Source of the DNA: JAPPLB01 sp965208945
GTDB lineage: Bacteria > Acidobacteriota > Terriglobia > Bryobacterales > UBA6623
NCBI GenBank assembly: GCA_965208945.1
Contig: OZ242366.1
Location: 1,054,001-1,118,000, forward strand
Length of the DNA stretch: 64,000 nt
Direction of reading: 5' to 3'
Below the pieces are notes generated by a model. It did no database searches and had not been told where the DNA came from. It saw only the letters and a program-made list of their open reading frames with translations. Numbering within the stretch: position 1 is the stretch's first letter; each line of letters begins with the position of its first letter. The position numbers were made by a program, and so were the translations under genes. This document shows positions 52,284 to 59,352 of the stretch, one piece after another.

Positions 52284-53381
52284 TGCCGCCGCCTTTTCGT
52301 CTTGTCTGAAGCTGCCCTACGATCTTGCCGCAAAGCCGGTCTATCTCCAACATGGCCTGGATACGTTGCTGAAGTATCAACACTATATGGTTTCCACAAA
52401 GTACTTGTAGTATTTCAGCCTGCCGGGATGTGGAGGGGATCTTTGTATACGGTTTTCGGCATCCTTGCGATCACCGCAAGAATCCCACTGCATGGCAGGC
52501 TTCCGCTGCTGATGGATCAGAGTATCGTGTCTCGGATCAAATACGGACCTTCGGGGCCTGCGGCCCGAGCGAATGTCTTCTCAATAGGTGTCATCTGCGT
52601 GCTGTGTCTTTTGCCGGTTCCCGGTCGACGGCGCCGTAGAACGGCAAACCGTGTTCCTCGCAATAGCAGAAGCGAGGATCGGATCGGGCTCGGTATCGCT
52701 GCCGTGACAACTCAGCTCGGTCCGGACCATTGACCGAGCAAGCTTGGGATTGAGGAGTCTCAGGCTAAGCCTGCATCCTTGACGACCTGCGCCATAGTCC
52801 TCAGACCTGATGGACATGCCCGAACTTGGATATCAAGCAAGAGATTTCAGCGCGAAATTGTAATTTTTTTTGAGAAGTCACAAAAAAATTACCAAGTAGC
52901 TTCGACTGTTCATGTAGAGGTCATGGCCAAGTAGTTAAATACGCAATGTTGAAGAGTAACAAGGCATGTTCGCGGGATGTAGGAAGGAGAAGGATCTCGG
53001 CGGCGCATGGCCAGCCCATCCCGGATTTGCGCCCAGAAACCTGCCTTGGCCTCAAGGATCGCCTTGTGGAACTGCCCGAATCACTACCCGGCCCCTTCGG
53101 CAAACCGGTGCATGCGCTGAACGTCCCCGGTTGGATGGTTCAGGAGGATCCCGATGATGCAGTCCTCACCGATGCGACTGACCGTAACGGAGAAATCCAC
53201 TTCTGTCCCGGTTCGAAGACCTACCCCACGACCGGCTGGGACTGTCGGCTCAATAGCTCTTGACACATTACATTCACAAGCCTCTGGCCGCATGCTGTCC
53301 TGCTGTTTGCGTGACTGACCGGTCGTGAGTGAAGACGAAGTCTCGTAGCCTCGACACAAAAGAGAAGAGGACTCAACGGAC
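52284..53381. other. Non-coding stretch upstream of Cascade
   Basis: About 1.1 kb without a convincing gene. It contains a short palindrome CAGGCTAAGCCTG near 52763, whose halves match interspersed-repeat ends, an AT-rich hairpin at 52860-52892, and a TTGACA-like word near 53267. Small open frames here lack family resemblance. No cas3 or transposase remnant was recognised. Confidence 0.6.
52860..52892. terminator. AT-rich hairpin upstream of the cas operon
   Basis: GTAATTTTTTTTG, then an 8-nt loop, then CAAAAAAATTAC. The arms pair over 12 bp with one extra T. It stands out in an otherwise GC-rich region, 490 bp before cse1. It could be a terminator acting on either strand or a binding site for a DNA-bending or silencing protein. 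Confidence 0.4.
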
Positions 53382-54929
53382 ATGTTCGACTTGTTGATCG
53401 AACGGATCGTGCCGGTAGAAACCGGCGGTGACGGGATGTTGCTGACGCTGCCCGAACTCTTCAGCCAGCTTGGCCGGGATACCATCGACGGCTTCCCCGG
53501 CCTGGCCGCCCATCAAGCGCAAGCGTGGTACCAATTCCTGGCTCAGATCGGAGCACTTGCGCTGCACCGGGGACACCTGCGTGAACCGCCGGAAGATCCC
53601 GATGCCTGGCGGGGACTGCTGGCCGACCTCACTCCGGGCTCCGCCGACACCGCCTGGAGTCTGATGGTCGAGAACCCGACTCGTCCGGCCTTCCTGCAAC
53701 CAGCGACTGGAATGCTCCATAAGTTCAAGCTTGCGGGCGAAACTCCTGACGCACTCGATGTTCTGGTGACCGCCAAGAACCACGATCGCAAGCGCGCACA
53801 GGCAATCCACGGCGAACCGCACCTCTGGCTCTACGCCTTGATCACTTTGCAGACGACCCAGGGATATTCCGGCAGAGGTAATCCCGGAATCGCTCGTATG
53901 AACGGAGGCCTCTCCAGCCGCGTCCTCGTGGATCGGCGTCCCGGCCCGCGTTGGGGGCCGCGGGTTGCCCGTGCAATGCGCATGCTGCTCGTGCGCCGCA
54001 GCGAGATCCTGCGGTTTGTGAGTGACGACCTTTATCAATCCGAAGGTGGCTTGGCGCTGACGTGGCTCTACGAGTGGGACACTGACGCGCCGTTGCGTAT
54101 GGAGGAGCTGGACCCATTCTTCATCGAGATATGCCGGCGTGTGCGGCTCACCGCTACTGGAAAGGGCCGCCTCGCGGCTCTGGCGCGGCCAGCGAAAATT
54201 CCACGGGTTGCCGCACAGGCGCTGAAAGGAAATCTCGGCGACCCATGGACACCCGTCAATCTGAGCAAGAGTGCCCCTTCCTCATTGACGGTCGGCGGCA
54301 ACGGTTTCAACTACCGTCTGGCTCAGCTCATCCTGTTCGAGCGAAAGTTGAAGAAACCCCTCTCACTGAAGACATTACCTGGAGAGAACCGCCTCGACAG
54401 CGAGGTTCACATGGCGGTCCTGGTGCGCGGTCAGGGCAAGACGGAAGGGCTACACGAGCGGATTATCCCTTTGCCTGAATCGGTTGCGCCGTATCTGCAA
54501 TTCGATGAGGACGAACAGGGCTCGCCGCTCGCCGCTCTCTCCCATGACATGGTTGCAATGGCCGGAGAGGCCCGGAAGGTCCTGTGGCAGACAGTACAGA
54601 TCTATCTGCAAGGACCGGAACATCCGAAATTCCGGAAGCCGGACGCCGCGCCGACCATCGCCAGTTACGACCGGAAAATCGACAAGGAGTTCTTCAACTG
54701 CCTGTTTGAAGCGCCGAAGATTGGCTCGGACGAAGTGATCCTCCGCTGGCAACTATTGCTCTGGAACGAGGCGTTCCGACTCGCGCGGGACGTCTGGCAT
54801 AAGACAACGCCCCCGAGCATCCGCCGGGAGAAAGCCCGTGCCGCGTCGGAGGCCGTATTGTTCGCTGGACTGCGCAAGCGGCTGCCTGAAGCCTTTCTCG
54901 AACATGATTCCAAGGAGCCTTCCACATGA
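53382..54929 (+). CDS. casA: Type I-E CRISPR large subunit Cse1 (CasA, Cas8e)
   Basis: The large subunit of type I-E Cascade recognises the PAM and would recruit Cas3. The 515-residue protein begins FDLLIERIVPVETGGDGMLL TLPELFSQ and AAHQAQAWYQFLAQIGALAL, the usual CasA opening. The following ENPTRPAFLQPA segment and the helical C-terminal bundle also fit. It is the first gene of the operon, and its stop overlaps the cse2 start by 4 nt. No cas3 lies upstream. Confidence 0.92.
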   Translation: MFDLLIERIVPVETGGDGMLLTLPELFSQLGRDTIDGFPGLAAHQAQAWYQFLAQIGALALHRGHLREPPEDPDAWRGLLADLTPGSADTAWSLMVENPTRPAFLQPATGMLHKFKLAGETPDALDVLVTAKNHDRKRAQAIHGEPHLWLYALITLQTTQGYSGRGNPGIARMNGGLSSRVLVDRRPGPRWGPRVARAMRMLLVRRSEILRFVSDDLYQSEGGLALTWLYEWDTDAPLRMEELDPFFIEICRRVRLTATGKGRLAALARPAKIPRVAAQALKGNLGDPWTPVNLSKSAPSSLTVGGNGFNYRLAQLILFERKLKKPLSLKTLPGENRLDSEVHMAVLVRGQGKTEGLHERIIPLPESVAPYLQFDEDEQGSPLAALSHDMVAMAGEARKVLWQTVQIYLQGPEHPKFRKPDAAPTIASYDRKIDKEFFNCLFEAPKIGSDEVILRWQLLLWNEAFRLARDVWHKTTPPSIRREKARAASEAVLFAGLRKRLPEAFLEHDSKEPST

Positions 54930-55498
54930 ACGCGGAAGCCGTGATTGATCCTCGTCCACTTCAGGACGACCCCGTCGGACCTCACGGGCTGGGCCAGGTG
55001 ATCGCAACGTTATCGCGGCAATTGAATGCCGAGAGGATCGGTGTTGGAGCATTGGCCGAGCTTCGCCGCTTGACGGGCAACGATCTGCTCGCAGCGTTCT
55101 GGAAACGGTACCTTTGCGACGTGCCCGTGGAATGGCGTGAACCTCGCGGTCAGGTCGATGCACGTGTCGATCGGGCATGGGCCGGTCTCATTCGAGCCAT
55201 GGTCGAGATGGCCCCTAACCCGCACTCGTTCGATCAGCCGTTCGGCGCTGTCCTCGCCAAGACACGTTATTCCGAAGACCGCTTCGTCCGATTGTTGCGC
55301 GCCGAAGGCGAAGACTTGGCTCTCGAACTTCGCATCGCCGGCTCATGGCTTGTCCGAGCTGGCGTCAAGGCTGACTGGGAACGGCCGGCACACCTGTCGC
55401 TCAGGGGCCTCGGACTGAACGTCAACCCTGAGATCGCCAGCCACCGAATGGCGCGGGATTACTTCCGTACCCCAACCCGACGATCATTGCACCCATGA
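54926..55498 (+). CDS. casB: Type I-E CRISPR small subunit Cse2 (CasB)
   Basis: The 190-residue small subunit forms the belly dimer of Cascade and holds the displaced DNA strand. It is helical, with the CasB-type features AELRRLTGNDLLAAFWKRYL and FGAVLAKTRYSEDRFVRLLR (the RFxRLL element is typical). It starts inside the cse1 stop (ATGA) and is followed 13 bp later by cas7e. Confidence 0.92.
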   Translation: MNAEAVIDPRPLQDDPVGPHGLGQVIATLSRQLNAERIGVGALAELRRLTGNDLLAAFWKRYLCDVPVEWREPRGQVDARVDRAWAGLIRAMVEMAPNPHSFDQPFGAVLAKTRYSEDRFVRLLRAEGEDLALELRIAGSWLVRAGVKADWERPAHLSLRGLGLNVNPEIASHRMARDYFRTPTRRSLHP

Positions 55499-55511
55499 GG
55501 AAATCACGATC

Positions 55512-56681
55512 ATGAGAGGAAGGTTTCTCCAACTCCACACACTCACCGGCTACTCCGCGACGTTGCTGAACCGCGACGATGTCGGTCGCGCCAAGCGCCT
55601 GCCGTTCGGCGGCCATGATCGCATCCGCGTGTCATCGCAGTGCCTCAAGCGGCACTGGCGGGAGGCCACAGGTGAGTGGTCATTGCAAGAACTGGGTAGC
55701 GGTAAGTCCACTCGCTCCCGGCGGGTTTTCAGCGACGTCATTGCCGGCCGGCTCCTGGAACGAGGACTCTCGGAGTACCAGATCGTCAATGTCCTCATGC
55801 CGATCCGGTTCGCGGTGGTCGGCGAGAGCATCAAGGCGAAGCAGGCGAGACAGGAGAAACCGGTCGAGGGCGCTGAACCTCTTGCCGGCTTGCGCACGGA
55901 TCAGGTCATCGTCCTGGGTGAGCCTGAGATAGCCTTCCTGACGAACCTTGCGGCGGAGCTGGTCAAAGACGATGCCGAGGGGACGGCTAAAGCCGTCGAT
56001 GCCTACTTCAAGGACAAGGCGAACAAAGCGAATCTGAAGGCTTTGGTGATCGGTTCCGGCCTGGATGCCGCGATCTTCGGGCGCATGGTGACCTCGGACC
56101 TCATGGCGCGTAGCGACGCCGCTGTCCACGTCGCACACAGCTTCACTGTGCATGCCGAAGAGACGGAGCCGGACTACTTCTCGGCGCTCGACGATCTGGT
56201 TGCCGCCGAAGGTGAGCTCGGCACCGCTCATATCAACACAAGCGAATTGACCAGCGGACTGTTCTACACCTATGTCGTCGTCGATCTACACCAACTCGTC
56301 GAAAATCTGTCCGGCGACCGTGCACTGGCGGCCGAGGTCATTCGTCGGCTGGTTCACCTGATTGCGACAGTCTCCCCCGGCGCGAAGCTGGGGGCGACAG
56401 CACCCTACGCCTGTGCCGAAATGATGTTGGCGGAGAGCGGCGCCCGGCAGCCGCGTACGCTGGCGAATGCCTTCATGACCCCGGTATCGAAGCAGGGTGC
56501 GAAGGGAAAAGCCTCTGCCGCCATCAGCGAGTACCTTGGCCGCTATGACGCCGTGTACGGCACGCACGAGAGGCGGAGAGTTGCAACCATGATCGAGCCG
56601 GCTCCGGAACACACCGGCGAGAGAGTAACCATGGCCGCTCTCGCGCAATGGGCGGCCGGCCAGGTGGGAGAGGCAAGCTGA
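55512..56681 (+). CDS. casC: Type I-E CRISPR backbone subunit Cas7e (CasC, Cse4)
   Basis: The backbone protein polymerises along the crRNA. The 389-residue product has the family opening RFLQLHTLTGYSATLLNRDDVGRAKRLPFGG followed by RIRVSSQCLKRHWR, closely matching the CasC pattern NLNRDDxGRPK...GGxxRxRVSSQ.LKRxWR. The C-terminal GARQPRTLANAFMTPV is also typical. Its stop shares one base with the cas5e start (TGATG). Confidence 0.96.
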   Translation: MRGRFLQLHTLTGYSATLLNRDDVGRAKRLPFGGHDRIRVSSQCLKRHWREATGEWSLQELGSGKSTRSRRVFSDVIAGRLLERGLSEYQIVNVLMPIRFAVVGESIKAKQARQEKPVEGAEPLAGLRTDQVIVLGEPEIAFLTNLAAELVKDDAEGTAKAVDAYFKDKANKANLKALVIGSGLDAAIFGRMVTSDLMARSDAAVHVAHSFTVHAEETEPDYFSALDDLVAAEGELGTAHINTSELTSGLFYTYVVVDLHQLVENLSGDRALAAEVIRRLVHLIATVSPGAKLGATAPYACAEMMLAESGARQPRTLANAFMTPVSKQGAKGKASAAISEYLGRYDAVYGTHERRRVATMIEPAPEHTGERVTMAALAQWAAGQVGEAS

Positions 56682-57469
56682 TGCAGGCGTTGATCCTTCA
56701 TCTGCAAGCGCCGCTCATGAGTTTCGGCGGTCCCCAGGTCGACCAGATCGGACCGACGGGACGATTCCCTACGATGAGCCAGATCACCGGCATGTTCGCA
56801 AACGCGCTCGGCTGCAAGCATGGCGACTTCGACCCGCTGCAAACCTTGCAAGCACGTTTGTCAATCGCCAGCGCTCTTGTGCGCGAGGGTGAAGAGTTGC
56901 AGGACTACCAGACCGTGGATCTCGGCCAAACTCATCTGCGCAACCCCTCATGGACGACACGGGGAAGCAGCGAGCATCGGGAAGGTGGACTGGAGGCGCG
57001 GTACGGTACCCATATCCGTTTCCGCCGCTACCGCGCGGACGCCAGCGTGCTGAGTTCGATATCGCTGTCGCCTGCGGATGAGAAGCCAACCCTGAACGAC
57101 ATTGGAAACGCGTTGATTGCGCCCGCTCGGCCGCTGTTCATCGGGCGTAAACCCTGCCTGCCATCAACACAGCTGTTCGTCGGCATCATCACAGATGCCG
57201 ACAGCCTTACAGAAGCCCTCACTCGCGTCCCCGACACCTTTCCGGACCGCTGGACAGAGATCGCAGGCAGGAACGACAAGGTGAAGGTCATGGCCGAGTG
57301 GCCTGTAGAGAATAATCGCGCCTTCCCTCCCGATGCGCGCCGTGCAATGCGCCGCGTCATCGACCGGCGAGACTGGCGAAATCAATTGCATGGCGGCGAG
57401 CGAATCGTGGCGCGCGGCACACTCGTCCTGGGCCGCTTGCCCGCTCCAACCTCTGGCGGTGCATCATGA
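56681..57469 (+). CDS. casD: Type I-E CRISPR protein Cas5e (CasD)
   Basis: Cas5e caps the 5' handle of the crRNA. The 262-residue protein starts MQALILHLQAPLMSFGG with the following GPTGRFPTMSQITGMFANALG, the standard Cas5e opening. The YLxDAxFxV-type strand is replaced by YGTHIRFRRYRADASVLSSI. It overlaps cas6e by 4 nt. Confidence 0.95.
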   Translation: MQALILHLQAPLMSFGGPQVDQIGPTGRFPTMSQITGMFANALGCKHGDFDPLQTLQARLSIASALVREGEELQDYQTVDLGQTHLRNPSWTTRGSSEHREGGLEARYGTHIRFRRYRADASVLSSISLSPADEKPTLNDIGNALIAPARPLFIGRKPCLPSTQLFVGIITDADSLTEALTRVPDTFPDRWTEIAGRNDKVKVMAEWPVENNRAFPPDARRAMRRVIDRRDWRNQLHGGERIVARGTLVLGRLPAPTSGGAS

Positions 57470-58326
57470 CCGACTTGCACCTTGTTCACCTGCCGTTGAA
57501 TCTCCGCGAGTTCACTGCCTGGGCGCTAGGCCGCGGCTATCTGGACACGCCTCCCGGCGATGGCCGCGGGCGTCCGCGGGACGCCGAGATGGGCTACGCC
57601 CTGCACGCGGCCTTGAACGGCCTGTGCGGTGTGCAGTCACCCCGTCCATTCGCCATTCCACTTTCGGGCCGGCGCGAGCGCCGGCGGGCGCTTGCCGCAT
57701 CGGAATCCCCTGGCGGCATGCTCGACCTGCTCGGCTACACACGCGCACCCCTCGAAACTCTTCGATCACTGGCCCAACTCGCTGACGATGAGCTGCGCGC
57801 CACGGTCAACTGGAAAGCAGCGCGGTCCAAGCCGATGCCCTCCCCCTGGCCGAAGAACTTGCGGCTCCGCTTCAACCTCCGGGCCTGCCCGGTACGGCGG
57901 ATCATCAAACCGCTCACGACTCGGGAGCGCCCGAAACTGCAGCCGACGACGTTCTGCAAAGGGAAGGAACTGGATGCCTTCCAGGTAGCCGCCGCGCGCC
58001 GGCCGGCACGCAGCGAACCACCTACCAGGGAGCAAGTCTACATCGAGTGGCTCAAGGAACGGCTTGCGTCTCAGCCGGAACGGCCTCAGGCCGTAGCGTT
58101 GGTGCAGAACTCGTTACGGGTGGAGGCCTACCGCTCGGTTCGCCTGTTGCGCCGCCCGTGGGGGAAGAACGGGCGACGCGCCCCTCAATGGCTCACCCGC
58201 CCGGACGTCCGCTTTACGGGTTTATTGGACATCACCAGCCCGGATACCTTTCCGGACCTGCTCGCGAGGGGCGTTGGCCGCCATTGCGGCTTCGGTTTCG
58301 GCATGCTGCTCCTCAAGCCGGCCTGA
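57466..58326 (+). CDS. casE: Type I-E crRNA endonuclease Cas6e (CasE), enlarged
   Basis: Cas6e cleaves the CRISPR transcript at the base of the repeat hairpin. The 286-residue product is longer than the usual 200-220. An N-terminal DLHLVHLPLNLREF strand and helix with GYALHAALNGLCG (the His of H..L..L is a candidate catalytic residue) open it. The C-terminal Gly-rich loop is GVGRHCGFGFGMLLLKPA, matching G-I/V-G-R-x-x-x-x-G-x-G-L-L. The extra length lies mainly in the middle (about 60-110 and 145-210). It is the last cas gene before the array. Confidence 0.9.
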   Translation: MTDLHLVHLPLNLREFTAWALGRGYLDTPPGDGRGRPRDAEMGYALHAALNGLCGVQSPRPFAIPLSGRRERRRALAASESPGGMLDLLGYTRAPLETLRSLAQLADDELRATVNWKAARSKPMPSPWPKNLRLRFNLRACPVRRIIKPLTTRERPKLQPTTFCKGKELDAFQVAAARRPARSEPPTREQVYIEWLKERLASQPERPQAVALVQNSLRVEAYRSVRLLRRPWGKNGRRAPQWLTRPDVRFTGLLDITSPDTFPDLLARGVGRHCGFGFGMLLLKPA

Positions 58327-58570
58327 GGCAAGACGGAGGAAAAATCCGCTTATGACGCTCCCGGGTCGTCTCGGACTCGAGACCGCGTGTATTCCACACG
58401 CCGACTGCCACGGCCAGACATGGCTCTCCCGCGGCTGCTTGTCGGCAGCAGACGGCACACTCCGCTTCCAGACGGCCGGGGGCAGAGACCTTGAACCGGG
58501 CGACTATGCCAAGGTCGATTCATTGTCGGGCGAGAGCTGTCGCCCTGAAAATCTTCACCTCTTGTTTAGA
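58327..58570 (+). promoter_or_regulatory. Probable CRISPR leader
   Basis: 244 bp between cas6e and the first repeat. The last bases before the repeat are TTGTTTAGAG, the same TTTAGAG junction found at the Escherichia coli type I-E leader-repeat border. Repeat orientation and the more diverged last repeat also put the leader on this side. Unlike many leaders it is not AT-rich. Confidence 0.5.
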
Positions 58571-58781
58571 GTTTTCCCCGCAGTCGCGGGGATGGACCGA
58601 TAGTGTACCCTGCTTTTACATGCTTGTTATGGTTTCCCCCGTGAGCGCGGGGATGGACCAGCTCGGCGGAGACTCACAGTGGTCGGGTTGCCGTTTCCCC
58701 CGCAGGCGCGGGGATGGACTTTGTGCCGTCCAATTCCGTCCAATTTCGGCCATGTTCCCGCGCATATGCGGGGATGGACCA
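58571..58781 (+). CRISPR. Type I-E CRISPR array: four diverged repeats, three spacers
   Basis: 29-nt repeats start at about 58571, 58632, 58693 and 58753, with spacers of 32, 32 and about 31 nt. The shared frame is GTTT-CCCC-GC, then a variable loop, then GCGGGGATGGAC. The loop differs in every repeat (CAGT, TGAG, CAGG, CATAT type), while the GC stem is kept or nearly so. Spacing and stem match type I-E arrays next to cas6e. The array is very short, and the repeats differ more than is normal, as in an old, no longer expanding locus. Confidence 0.93.
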
Positions 58782-58791
58782 CTGACTACCT

Positions 58792-58838
58792 GGAGATCTG
58801 AGACTGGAGAGTGGTTTTGAGGAGTCCTTTTCAGATCT
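58792..58838. terminator. Inverted repeat downstream of the CRISPR array
   Basis: GAGATCTGA and TCAGATCTC form perfect 9-bp arms about 30 nt apart. The right arm overlaps the stop codon of the minus-strand gene. It could terminate the array transcript or the convergent gene, but the large loop makes this uncertain. Confidence 0.4.
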
Positions 58839-59124
58839 CGTCGTCGTCCAGCTTGCGCCGCCGCAGCCGGCCGATATCGATCACCTTGCCGTTGCCGCGG
58901 TCCTCGGGCAACGGCTCCTGTTTCCGCACCACTGCGGGGTCCTCGATCACGAGCCGCTGGATCTCGCGGCGCAGCCGGAAGGCCTCCTGCTCGGCGCGGA
59001 AGGCGGACTTGAGGGCCGGGGCTTCCGCCGGTAAGTGCCGGCGCAGCTTGAGGGCGGCCTCTCTGAGCGCGTCGTGGGCCTCGGTGATGGTTCCAAGAAG
59101 TTGCTGGCGTTCGTCTTCGCTCAA
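58831..59124 (-). CDS. Small charged helical protein of unknown function
   Basis: A 97-residue soluble protein starting MSEDERQQLLGTITEAHDAL REAALKL. It is almost all helix with many Arg/Glu residues, and a C-terminal basic then acidic tail (IDIGRLRRRKLDDDEI). No family was recognised. It is convergent with the CRISPR array and separated from the next gene by an interspersed repeat; a link to CRISPR function is not supported. Confidence 0.55.
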   Translation of the reverse strand: MSEDERQQLLGTITEAHDALREAALKLRRHLPAEAPALKSAFRAEQEAFRLRREIQRLVIEDPAVVRKQEPLPEDRGNGKVIDIGRLRRRKLDDDEI

Positions 59125-59167
59125 GGGGACCTTCCGTGGGCAACGGCCAAATTAGGGGCTGCAGTCC

Positions 59168-59350
59168 TAGCCTGCATTTCTCACCACGTGGCGAGGCGAA
59201 GTGGGTGAGAGGACCGTCAGGAAGAGGCGTGAGCCGCTTGGCGCGCGCAGGCGTACTTGAACAGTACGTTGAGCACGGCAAGCAAACGCAACAAAGTCCT
59301 GGCGGTCGTATCGCGTGCTTCGACCGTCGGGTGGTGAGACATGCAGGCTA
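59168..59350 (+). repeat. TA-flanked inverted-repeat element, short form (183 bp)
   Basis: Left end TAGCCTGCATTTCTCACCAC, right end GTGGTGAGACATGCAGGCTA, with the canonical short-form interior including GTACTTGAACAGTAC. Its right end lies 2 bp before the stop codon of the large secreted protein gene (59353). Confidence 0.96.
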
Positions 59351-59352
59351 AG

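Noticed and set aside
52302..52733. 143-codon plus-strand frame before the cas operon
   Set aside because: It begins inside the mmsA start region, has no family resemblance and a biased composition; probably chance.
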